Assembly: GCF_008710745.1 (NCBI RefSeq)
Contig: NZ_VYSA01000001.1
Location: 124,001-188,000 of the forward strand
From: Microbacterium rhizomatis
Lineage (GTDB): Bacteria > Actinomycetota > Actinomycetes > Actinomycetales > Microbacteriaceae
Reading direction: 5' to 3'
Length of the DNA: 64,000 bases
In this document: positions 8,324-15,160 of the stretch, piece after piece
Layout: each line of letters opens with the position of its first letter
How positions within the stretch are numbered: position 1 is the first letter of the stretch
Made by a program: the position numbers and the translations under genes
The notes under the pieces: generated by a model
Databases searched by the model: none
What the model was told of the DNA's origin: nothing
The model's input: the letters and a program-made list of their open reading frames with translations, nothing else

Positions 8324-9343
8324 TCAGCCGGCGGGTTCGAGCTGGACGATGAGAGGGCGGTGGTCGCTGCCCGACGCATCGAGGTTGCGGAGGACGACCG
8401 AGCCGGTGGCCCGCCAGTTCGCCGACGCCATCACATGATCGATCGGCGCGCCCAGGAGCGCAGGAAACGCGGTCGTCCACGTACCGACACCGCCGTTGTC
8501 CGTCTCCGCTGCGGCGTCGTGACACCGCCCCAGAGCGCCGCCGTCTGTGCCGAGCCCGCTCATGTGGTCGAGCGTGGCGTTGAAGTCCCCGGCCATGATC
8601 ACGTTGTCGGCGGCGCACTGATCGGCGAGCCACTGCAGATCGCTCCGCCAATCCTGCATGTAGCTCTGCCTCGGCGCGACGGCGTGCGCGGCCACGACGA
8701 TCGGACCGTCGCCGGTCGTCGGCATCGCCACGGCGCTGGGCACGGTGGAGGTGTTGCTCGTCCCGTCCTGTGAGGACTCGATGACGGAGTAGCTGCCCAT
8801 GCTCGGCGAGATGAGGAGGGTCGTGGAACCCGCATCCCACTGGGTCGACGGATTGGCGGCGTGGTGCGCCCACATGGGGTGCCCGAGGTCGCGCATCGCG
8901 ATCGCCACCTGTTCCCCGGTCTCGATCGTCGTCTCGGGGAGCGTCACGATGTCGGCATCCATCGCCACCGCGATCTGCGCGATCTCCTGCGGCGAGGTGG
9001 CCGTTCCCGCGGTGTTCCACGTCATCACGCGGACGCTGGCCTCTGTCTTGGCCGGCAGTGCGTCGGTGCCCATGCCGCGCGAGAACACGATCGCGCCGTT
9101 GGCTCCGCCGGCGACCAGCGCGATGAGGGCGAGTGAGAGCGCGAATGCGCGGATCGGCCTGATGATCGCCAGGAGCAGGGCGACGAGCATGAGGGCCGCG
9201 AACCCCAGGGCGACCAGACCTCGGAACGACACCAATTGAGCGATCGGGAACGTGCGCTCCAGGTGGAAGAACTGCGGCCAGGTGAGGATCGCCGCCGCGG
9301 CCGCGCAGAGCAGGGCGAAGAGTATTCCGAGCAGGCGCAGCAC
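8324..9343 (-). CDS. Membrane-anchored endonuclease/exonuclease/phosphatase-fold protein
   Basis: A 339-residue protein with three hydrophobic helices in the first about 110 residues. An extracytoplasmic EEP (DNase I-like) domain follows: VMTWNTAGTA, DIVTLPETT (catalytic Glu), VVAAHAVAP, IMAGDFNATLDHM (metal Asp/Asn) and GSDHRPLIVQL (Asp-His). Members hydrolyse phosphodiesters or phospholipid head groups, but the substrate is not predictable here. The GTG start lies six bases after TAGATT. Monocistronic by spacing. Confidence 0.85.
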   Translation of the reverse strand: MLRLLGILFALLCAAAAAILTWPQFFHLERTFPIAQLVSFRGLVALGFAALMLVALLLAIIRPIRAFALSLALIALVAGGANGAIVFSRGMGTDALPAKTEASVRVMTWNTAGTATSPQEIAQIAVAMDADIVTLPETTIETGEQVAIAMRDLGHPMWAHHAANPSTQWDAGSTTLLISPSMGSYSVIESSQDGTSNTSTVPSAVAMPTTGDGPIVVAAHAVAPRQSYMQDWRSDLQWLADQCAADNVIMAGDFNATLDHMSGLGTDGGALGRCHDAAAETDNGGVGTWTTAFPALLGAPIDHVMASANWRATGSVVLRNLDASGSDHRPLIVQLEPAG

Positions 9344-9349
9344 GCCGCA

Positions 9350-9355
9350 AATCTA
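9350..9355 (-). promoter_or_regulatory. Leaderless-type -10 element of the EEP-domain gene
   Basis: TAGATT on the reverse strand is six bases before the GTG start at 9343. Confidence 0.5.
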
Positions 9356-9393
9356 TGTCAGCAGTCTGGGAGATCCCGGCGTACCGCCCCTGT

Positions 9394-9484
9394 TCTCTCC
9401 CTCCGCGAGACCGGATGGGCGCCACGAGACCGCAACAGATGCGCCCGGTCTCGTTCCGCCCATCCGGTCTCGCGGAGTGAAAGA
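9394..9484. repeat. Long interrupted palindrome between two divergent genes
   Basis: The arms 9394-9421 and 9457-9484 are reverse complements with two mismatches; the inner 21 bases, 9401-9421 against 9457-9477, match perfectly. After a 2x2 internal loop an inner 9-bp stem follows (9424-9432 with 9446-9454) around a 13-base loop. It lies between the divergent EEP and PHP genes, so it is not a terminator for either. A large cruciform or a mobile palindromic repeat is possible. Each arm carries the octamer cgagaccg twice. Confidence 0.85.
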
Positions 9485-9504
9485 GGGGGGCGAGCGGGGG
9501 GCGG

Positions 9505-9510
9505 TACGCT
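9505..9510 (+). promoter_or_regulatory. Leaderless-type -10 element of the PHP gene
   Basis: TACGCT ends six bases before the GTG at 9517, which supports that start over the ATG at 9526. Confidence 0.5.
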
Positions 9511-9516
9511 CGGGGG

Positions 9517-10380
9517 GTGGAGGGGATGCAGCGATTCGCAGGGCCGAGCGACCTGCACCTGCACTCCGTGCACTCGGACGGCACCGAGTCGGCGGCCGAG
9601 GTCATGGCCTCGGCGCATCGGTACGGACTTCGGACGGTGGCGCTCACCGATCACGACACCACGTCGGGGTGGGCCGAGGCGGCCGAGGCGACGGCATCCC
9701 TCGGAATGACCTTCATCCCGGGGATGGAGCTGTCCGCCAAGTACGAGTGGCGGAGCGTCCACGTGCTCGCGTATCTGATCGACCCGGATGACGCCGCCCT
9801 CCGGGCGATGACCGATCGGATCCGCTCGTCGCGGCTCGATCGCGCGCGCACCATGGCCGATCGCATCTCGCGCGACTACGACCTGGACTGGGACGACATC
9901 GTGGCCCAGACGTCGGACGGGGCCACGGTCGGACGTCCGCACATCGCCGATGCGCTCGTCGCGCGTGGGCACGTGCACGATCGGACGGAGGCGTTCGCGA
10001 GCATCCTGAGTCCAGCGGGCGACTACTACGTCGCGCTGTATGCCCCTGACCCGGTCACCGCGGTCCGGCTCGTGACAGGCGCGGGGGGCGTGGCGATCAT
10101 CGCCCACCCCGCGGGACGCGCCGGTCTGCTGCCGATGACCCTGATGGAGCGGATGCTGGAAGCAGGCCTCGGCGGGTTCGAACTCGCCCACCGTGAGAAC
10201 CTCGAACCGGGCGTGCGAACGCTGCGTCGGCTCTGCGTCGAGCGCGACCTGATCGTCACGGGGTCCAGCGACTACCACGGGTCGGGCAAGCCGAACCTGC
10301 CGGGCGAGAACACGACGGCCGATGACATGGTCGCCCGTCTCATCTCTCGTGCAACGGGAAGCGCCCCCGTCTACGCATAG
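9517..10380 (+). CDS. PHP-domain phosphoesterase (YciV/TrpH-like)
   Basis: A 287-residue metal-dependent phosphoesterase of the polymerase-and-histidinol-phosphatase superfamily. The N-terminal metal motif DLHLHSVHSDGTES, the ALTDHDTTSG motif, FIPGMELSA, IIAHPAG and TGSSDYHGSG supply the expected histidines and aspartates. Relatives such as E. coli YciV/Rnm degrade short RNAs or 3',5'-bisphosphates, but activity cannot be assigned from sequence. The GTG start is favoured by the TACGCT box six bases upstream. It converges on the SHOCT gene across a hairpin. Confidence 0.85.
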   Translation: MEGMQRFAGPSDLHLHSVHSDGTESAAEVMASAHRYGLRTVALTDHDTTSGWAEAAEATASLGMTFIPGMELSAKYEWRSVHVLAYLIDPDDAALRAMTDRIRSSRLDRARTMADRISRDYDLDWDDIVAQTSDGATVGRPHIADALVARGHVHDRTEAFASILSPAGDYYVALYAPDPVTAVRLVTGAGGVAIIAHPAGRAGLLPMTLMERMLEAGLGGFELAHRENLEPGVRTLRRLCVERDLIVTGSSDYHGSGKPNLPGENTTADDMVARLISRATGSAPVYA

Positions 10381-10390
10381 ACGAGGGCGC
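10361..10390. terminator. Hairpin between convergent PHP and SHOCT genes
   Basis: The arms gcgcccccgtcta and tagacgagggcgc pair with one mismatch around a four-base loop. The structure overlaps the PHP stop codon and lies just before the end of the convergent gene, so it may serve both. No U-tract is evident. Confidence 0.55.
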
Positions 10391-10413
10391 CTCCGGGCGG
10401 CAACGGCGAGCGA

Positions 10414-10854
10414 TCAGCCGAGCGCCTTGGTCTTGATCTGGTCGTACTCGGCCTGGGTGATCGTCCCTGCATCCAGGAGCGTCTTGGCCTTGGCGATCTC
10501 GTCTGCGGGGCTCGATGCCGCGGCGCCGCCTGCGACGGACTGGATGTACGCCGCCTGAGCCTCCTGCTGCGCTTTGGCCTGAGCCTGGCCGCGCTCGGCC
10601 ATTCCCCGGCCACGCGCGATGAGGTACACCAGCGCGGTGATGAAAGGGAAGAACACCAGGAAGACGATCCATACGGCCTTCCACCAGCCGTTCAGCTTGT
10701 GGTCGCGGAACAGGTCTCCCAAGATCGCGAAGAGCACGAAGAGGTAGGCGACGAAGACGAAGATCCACAGGAACCACCAGATGATGTCCCAGAAGGAGCC
10801 CCAGAAGCCCTGATATTGGTAGCCGGTCGTGGTGACGGCTTCGATGAATCGCAC
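10414..10854 (-). CDS. SHOCT-domain membrane protein
   Basis: A 146-residue protein with two hydrophobic helices (about 22-48 and 60-80, the first very rich in Trp/Phe) resembling the PLD nuclease N-terminal membrane region. A linker follows, then a C-terminal SHOCT motif (DEIAKAKTLLDAGTITQAEYDQIKTKAL). Function unknown. The start is GTG preceded by GAAAGG, so it has a leader; a possible -10 (TATGGT) lies about 70 bases upstream on the reverse strand. Confidence 0.8.
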   Translation of the reverse strand: MRFIEAVTTTGYQYQGFWGSFWDIIWWFLWIFVFVAYLFVLFAILGDLFRDHKLNGWWKAVWIVFLVFFPFITALVYLIARGRGMAERGQAQAKAQQEAQAAYIQSVAGGAAASSPADEIAKAKTLLDAGTITQAEYDQIKTKALG

Positions 10855-10977
10855 GGTGTGTGCCTTTCGAATGATGTGACGAGGACATGCGGGCAGGATG
10901 CGTCATCCCGGCCGCGGTTTCACCATAGCGGCCCGTGTGCCGGCATCCGTCACGGCTCCCGCCGGCTCGCCGCCGAC

Positions 10978-11060
10978 CGCACGAGAACAGGAGATCTCAC
11001 CGGCGCAGGACGAATCGGCGTGAACCGTCCTGTCGCGGTGAGATCTCCTGCGTCGGTGCG
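10978..11060. repeat. Long interrupted palindrome downstream of the DEAD-box gene
   Basis: The core arms 10988-11011 and 11027-11050 pair as a 15-bp outer stem (caggagatctcaccg), a 3x3 internal loop and a 6-bp inner stem around a 15-base loop. After a further 5x5 internal loop the outermost five bases (cgcac/gtgcg) also pair. It lies between the helicase stop and the SHOCT promoter. It resembles the palindrome at 60084-60156 in architecture but not in exact sequence. Confidence 0.85.
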
Positions 11061-11073
11061 AGAGTCCTGAGCG

Positions 11074-12564
11074 TCAGGCGCCCGCGGGGGCGCCGCTCGG
11101 ACGTGAGCCGCCACGGCGACGGCGACGGCGCCGCGGAGCGGCATTGCCGTCGTGGTGCTCGTTGCCGCCGCCGTCATGCGTGCCCTCGCCGTCGTTGGCG
11201 TCGTTCGCGCCGTGCACGGCGATGACCTCGGTCGTCGTGGCCGCGGGCGCGGAGGCGGGGCCGGTCGATCCGCCGGTGCGGCGGCGGCGACGGCTGGCGT
11301 CTCCGTCGCGTCCCCCGGAGCGATCCGAGCCGGCCGAGCGCCCGGCATCCTGCGTCTTGACCGTCTGGGTGCGGGGTGCCGTGCTGAGGCGCCCCTTGGT
11401 GCCGGCGGGGATGTCGAGGTCGGAGAACAGGTGCGGGCTCGACGAGTAGGTCTCGGTGGGCTCGGGCTGGCCGAACTCGAGCGCGCGGTTGATGAGCGCC
11501 CACTTGTGCAGGTCGTCCCAGTCGACGAACGTCACGGCGATGCCCGTCTTGCCTGCACGACCCGTGCGGCCCGCGCGGTGCAGGTAGGTCTTCTCATCGT
11601 CGGGGATCGTGTGGTTGATCACGTGCGTGACGTCGTCGACGTCGATGCCGCGCGCGGCCACATCGGTCGCGATCAGCACGTCCTTCTTGCCGGCCTTGAA
11701 CGCGGCCATCGAGCGCTCACGCGCCTCCTGGCTCATGTCGCCGTGCACCGACGCGGTGTTGAACCCCCGGTCGCCCAGCTCGTCCGAGAGGCGCTGAGCG
11801 GCACGCTTGGTGCGGGTGAAGATGACGGTCTTGCCGCGACCTTCGGCCTGCAGGATGCGGGCGATGACCTCGTCCTTGTCGAGCGAGTGCGCGCGGTAGA
11901 CGAGGTGGCGGATGTTTGCCTGGGTCAGGCCCTCGTCGGGATCGGTCGCCCGGATGTGGATCGGGTTCGACATGAAGCGACGCGCCAGAGCGACGATCGG
12001 ACCGGGCATCGTCGCCGAGAACAGCTGGGTGTGGCGGATGGCCGGCACCTTCTGGAAGATCTTCTCGATGTCGGGCAGGAACCCGAGGTCGAGCATCTTG
12101 TCGGCCTCGTCGAGCACGACCTCGGTCGCGTGCGAGAGATCGAGCAGGCGCTGGTTGTTGAGGTCGATCAGTCGCCCGGGGGTGCCGACGACGATCTGCG
12201 CGCCCGCCTTGAGCTGTTCGATCTGGCCCTCGTAGGCCTTGCCGCCGTAGATGGCCACCACGCTCGTGCTGCGGCCCGAGGTGAGCATGTCGATGTCTTC
12301 GTAGACCTGCACGCACAGCTCGCGGGTCGGAACGACGATGAGCGCCTTCACGCCGTGTTCGGGGTTGGGTCCGAGGCGCTGCACAACGGGGATGCCGAAT
12401 CCGAAGGTCTTGCCCGTTCCGGTCTTGGCCTGGCCGATGATGTCCTGACCGGGCAAGCCCAGCGGGATCGTCTGCTCCTGGATGGGGAAGGCATCGACGA
12501 TGCCCTTGCTGGCGAGGACATCGATGATGTCCTGATCGACGCCGAGTTCGGCGAAGGTCGTCAC
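11074..12564 (-). CDS. DEAD-box ATP-dependent RNA helicase, RhlE/CshA-like
   Basis: A 496-residue RNA helicase for RNA unwinding or ribosome assembly. Visible motifs are Q (FPIQEQTIPL), I (AKTGTGKT), Ia (PTRELCVQ), GG, Ib (TPGRLIDL), II (VLDEADKML), III (SATMPG), IV (VIFTRTK), V (TDVAARGIDV) and VI (HRAGRTGRAGK). The C-terminal about 120 residues are a disordered Arg/Gly/Thr-rich tail ending in a run of arginines, suited to RNA binding. The GTG at 12564 is preferred because the family begins with TTFAELGV and a weak AGACAGG lies upstream; the open frame extends 19 codons further. A TATCGT -10 candidate at 12667-12672 would give a leader of about 95 bases. Confidence 0.9.
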   Translation of the reverse strand: MTTFAELGVDQDIIDVLASKGIVDAFPIQEQTIPLGLPGQDIIGQAKTGTGKTFGFGIPVVQRLGPNPEHGVKALIVVPTRELCVQVYEDIDMLTSGRSTSVVAIYGGKAYEGQIEQLKAGAQIVVGTPGRLIDLNNQRLLDLSHATEVVLDEADKMLDLGFLPDIEKIFQKVPAIRHTQLFSATMPGPIVALARRFMSNPIHIRATDPDEGLTQANIRHLVYRAHSLDKDEVIARILQAEGRGKTVIFTRTKRAAQRLSDELGDRGFNTASVHGDMSQEARERSMAAFKAGKKDVLIATDVAARGIDVDDVTHVINHTIPDDEKTYLHRAGRTGRAGKTGIAVTFVDWDDLHKWALINRALEFGQPEPTETYSSSPHLFSDLDIPAGTKGRLSTAPRTQTVKTQDAGRSAGSDRSGGRDGDASRRRRRTGGSTGPASAPAATTTEVIAVHGANDANDGEGTHDGGGNEHHDGNAAPRRRRRRRGGSRPSGAPAGA

Positions 12565-12759
12565 GATATGAGCCTGTCTGGCGGTGAGATGCCGCCGGGG
12601 TGAAGGTTCCACGCCCTTCACTCAGCCACAGGCGCGGGGGCCCGATCCGATGCCGGGACAGCTCAACGATACCGGGCTTTGCACGGATCGCCGGAATGAC
12701 GGCATCCCCGCGCTTGTGAATCACGTGGCGCCACCGCGTGACGGCGGGAGGTCGGCGGC

Positions 12760-12765
12760 TAGGCT
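12760..12765 (+). promoter_or_regulatory. Leaderless-type -10 element of the ferritin-like gene
   Basis: TAGGCT is six bases before the GTG at 12772, one of three closely spaced GTG codons (12766, 12772, 12775), and favours the middle one as start. Confidence 0.5.
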
Positions 12766-12771
12766 GTGGGC

Positions 12772-13485
12772 GTGGTGAAGTGGTTCTGGCAGCGCCGCCC
12801 CGCGGACCGGGTGCTCAGTCTGCGCTCCCGGGGCGACCAGGGCGATGCGACTCGCGTCGACTTCGCAGAGCTCGCGCCAGAGGTCGACACCTTCCTCGGT
12901 CAGGCCGCGTACCTTCAACTGGGCTACTTCGAGACACTGAGCGAACTGATCGCCTCCACCCCCGAGCTCGCCGAGAAGGAATCGCTCTCGCGCGCGGCGG
13001 GTGCGGCGCTCACCAAGCACGAAGCCCTCATCGCGCTCATCCGCGAGCGCGGCGACGACCCGACATCACTCATGCTTCCGTTCCGCGAGCCGCTGGACGC
13101 ATTCCGTCGCGCCACGCACGGCGATCGTCCGCAGGAGACGATGCTCTCGGTGCACATCACGGCGGGGATGCTGGACGACTTCTACTTGTCGCTCTCCGCC
13201 AGCTATGGCGATACCGGGCGAAAGGTCGCACGCATCCTGCAGGCCGACGATGACCGGCAGGCGATCGTCGACATCATCGGCGCCACGATCGGCAGCGACC
13301 CGCAGTGGCGCTCGCTGCTCGCCCTGTGGGGCAGACGCCTGGTCGGTGACACCCTGCTCATCGCGCGTGCAGCGCTGCGGCCCTCCACGCTCGAGGTCGC
13401 CGATGAGAAGAAGGTGGAGCCCGTCTTCACGGCGCTCATGTCGGCCCATTCCCGTCGCATGGACGCGATGGGCCTCGCGGCTTAG
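12772..13485 (+). CDS. Ferritin-like-fold protein (MiaE_2/PF13794-like)
   Basis: About 237 residues, entirely helical, with E/H-containing helices (FETLSELIAS, LTKHEALIALIRERGDD, MLSVHITAGMLDDFYLSLS) as expected for a ferritin-like four-helix bundle related to the tRNA hydroxylase MiaE. Few canonical ExxH di-iron motifs survive, so metal-dependent activity is uncertain. It is divergent from the RhlE-type helicase, the same neighbour I recall for the mycobacterial homologue. Start chosen by the TAGGCT box. Confidence 0.7.
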   Translation: MVKWFWQRRPADRVLSLRSRGDQGDATRVDFAELAPEVDTFLGQAAYLQLGYFETLSELIASTPELAEKESLSRAAGAALTKHEALIALIRERGDDPTSLMLPFREPLDAFRRATHGDRPQETMLSVHITAGMLDDFYLSLSASYGDTGRKVARILQADDDRQAIVDIIGATIGSDPQWRSLLALWGRRLVGDTLLIARAALRPSTLEVADEKKVEPVFTALMSAHSRRMDAMGLAA

Positions 13486-13517
13486 CGAAGCCGGTCAGAG
13501 TAGCGAAGCCGGTCAGA
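13483..13517 (+). repeat. 17-bp direct repeat, period 18, spanning a stop codon
   Basis: tagcgaagccggtcaga occurs at 13483-13499 and again at 13501-13517. The first copy contains the TAG stop of the ferritin-like gene. The second abuts the lipoprotein start. Confidence 0.85.
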
Positions 13518-13521
13518 AGCG

Positions 13522-14409
13522 ATGCGGGCCACACGTCAGCGGCGCACGATGAGGGGCATAGGGGCGGGCCTGGCCGCGTGTGCGCTGCTCGGCACAGCCC
13601 TGACCGGCTGTACGCCGACGGATGCGCCGACGCCGCTCCCCGCGCCGACGGGCGTGAGCGTGTCGATCAATCAGGATCGCCTCTACATCGCGAAGGGTGA
13701 GGCTTCGATCGTGATCGCCAACGCCGGCTCGGATGCGATCTCGCTGGCGAGCGTCTCGTACTCGACGTCGAGTCTCACCGACGCGATCGCGTGGTCCGGC
13801 CAACTGCGGATTCCCGCCGGATCGAAGCGATCAGTCACCTTCGCCGTCCCCGGCACCGACTGCGCGGGGGATCCCGCCGAGACCGGGACCGCCCGGATCG
13901 CATTCACCACTCCGGCCGGTGCGACGTCCGCGGACTACGCCGTCGACGATCCGTACGGTTTCCTCGGCAGGCACCAGGCGGCTGAGTGCTTCGCGCAGAA
14001 GCTCGCTGCGACGGCATCCGTCGAGATCACCGATGTCACCACCAAGACGACGGATGCCGGGCTCGTCGCCGTACTGACGGTGACCGCGACCGTGCACGGC
14101 GATCAGGGGATCCGCCTCGATTCGGTCAAGAGCACGACGCTCCTGCAGCCCGCCGGCGGCGGTTGGACGTGGGAACCGGCCACGACGGTCGAGCCCGGCC
14201 ACACGGCGAGCGTTTTGCTGGAGGCCGTGCCGGCCCGATGCGATCTGCACGCGATCGCCGAGGACAAGGTCGGGACCCGGTTCGACACGACGGCCGAACT
14301 TCTCGGCGAACCCGCCGCGACCGGCACGCTCACGCTCGTCGCGAGCGACGCCCAGCGAGGCGCCCTGTTCGACTACGTGGTCGCGGCATGCGGATCGCCC
14401 ACGCCATGA
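13522..14409 (+). CDS. Secreted lipoprotein of unknown function
   Basis: A 295-residue protein with an Arg-rich N terminus, a hydrophobic signal segment and a lipobox LTGC (Cys about residue 30), then a Thr/Pro linker. The rest looks like two beta-rich domains with paired cysteines (TDCAGDP, AAECFAQ, ARCDLHA, VAACGSP) suggesting disulfides outside the membrane. I do not recognise the family. An internal ATG at 13549 is an alternative start that keeps the signal peptide. It follows the ferritin-like gene by 36 bases. Confidence 0.75.
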   Translation: MRATRQRRTMRGIGAGLAACALLGTALTGCTPTDAPTPLPAPTGVSVSINQDRLYIAKGEASIVIANAGSDAISLASVSYSTSSLTDAIAWSGQLRIPAGSKRSVTFAVPGTDCAGDPAETGTARIAFTTPAGATSADYAVDDPYGFLGRHQAAECFAQKLAATASVEITDVTTKTTDAGLVAVLTVTATVHGDQGIRLDSVKSTTLLQPAGGGWTWEPATTVEPGHTASVLLEAVPARCDLHAIAEDKVGTRFDTTAELLGEPAATGTLTLVASDAQRGALFDYVVAACGSPTP

Positions 14410-14428
14410 GCGCACCCGGGTGACCGGT

Positions 14429-14719
14429 CTAAGAGATCCGGAGTCTCGCGCGCTCGCGGGTGTCGCGTGCCCTGCGCACGCCGCCCAGCACCCGGAGGAT
14501 CGGATACACGATCGGGAACGGTGCGATGAATGAGACGAGCCAGATCCATGGGTTGTCGATTCCGACGCCCGCCCACGTGAAGATCAGCCAGACGACTCCG
14601 CCCACGATGGCTCCGATCACGGGGCCCACCGCCACGCCCCGCGTGTCGCGCCCGGGCGCGGCGTAGTGCGCGGCGATCCCGAAGACGGCGCCGACGATGA
14701 GGGCGAGGAGGATCTGCAT
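14429..14719 (-). CDS. Small three-helix membrane protein, unknown
   Basis: A 96-residue protein dominated by hydrophobic segments (about 3-20, 30-48 and 57-78) with conserved-looking HYAAPGRDTRGVAVGP and WIWLVSFIAPFPIVYPI segments and a basic tail. Its ATG overlaps the DUF3107 stop codon by one base (TGATG), so the two are translated together. Function unknown. Confidence 0.75.
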   Translation of the reverse strand: MQILLALIVGAVFGIAAHYAAPGRDTRGVAVGPVIGAIVGGVVWLIFTWAGVGIDNPWIWLVSFIAPFPIVYPILRVLGGVRRARDTRERARLRIS

Positions 14720-14943
14720 CAGGCGACGAAACCGACGCGGCGCGACTCCTCGGTGCCGAGCTCGATGTAGGCGAGACCACTCGTGGGCACGATGTAAGAG
14801 TTGCCCTTGGTGTCGCTGAACGTGACGTGGGTGGCGCCGGCGTCGAGTGCGGTCGCGACCGACTTCTTGACGGCGTCTGCCGGCTCGCTCGTCTCGAAGC
14901 TGAGCTCACGGCCGGTGTTCGCAATGCCGATGCGGATCTCCAC
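14719..14943 (-). CDS. DUF3107 protein (TB9.4-like)
   Basis: A 74-residue protein VEIRIGIANTGRELSFE...YIVPTSGLAYIELG matching the small actinobacterial DUF3107 family, of unknown role. The GTG at 14943 is preceded by a tandem AAGGCAGAAAGGCAGAAACC leader. A TAGAGT -10 candidate at about 15006-15011 on the reverse strand implies a leader of about 55 bases. A longer open frame upstream is not supported. It neighbours adnA divergently, as its mycobacterial homologue lies near the same helicase region. Confidence 0.85.
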   Translation of the reverse strand: MEIRIGIANTGRELSFETSEPADAVKKSVATALDAGATHVTFSDTKGNSYIVPTSGLAYIELGTEESRRVGFVA

Positions 14944-15148
14944 GGTTTCTGCCTTTCTGCCTTCCCGGCGATGTCCGAGAACTCGGATCTGCCTGGCGCA
15001 TGGCAACTCTACGACACCCCGGCGGGCCGTCCGGTCGTGCCCTGAACGCTCTCGGCGAACGCGGTTCGGGCCGGGCGGGAGTGCCTCGCCCGTGCCGCCG
15101 CGCAGTGGGGCGGCACGGCGGCGCCGCTGCCGTGTCGGCGCGTCGCGA

Positions 15149-15154
15149 TAGCGT
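15149..15154 (+). promoter_or_regulatory. Leaderless-type -10 element of adnA
   Basis: TAGCGT is six bases before the adnA ATG at 15161. Confidence 0.5.
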
Positions 15155-15160
15155 GGCCGG

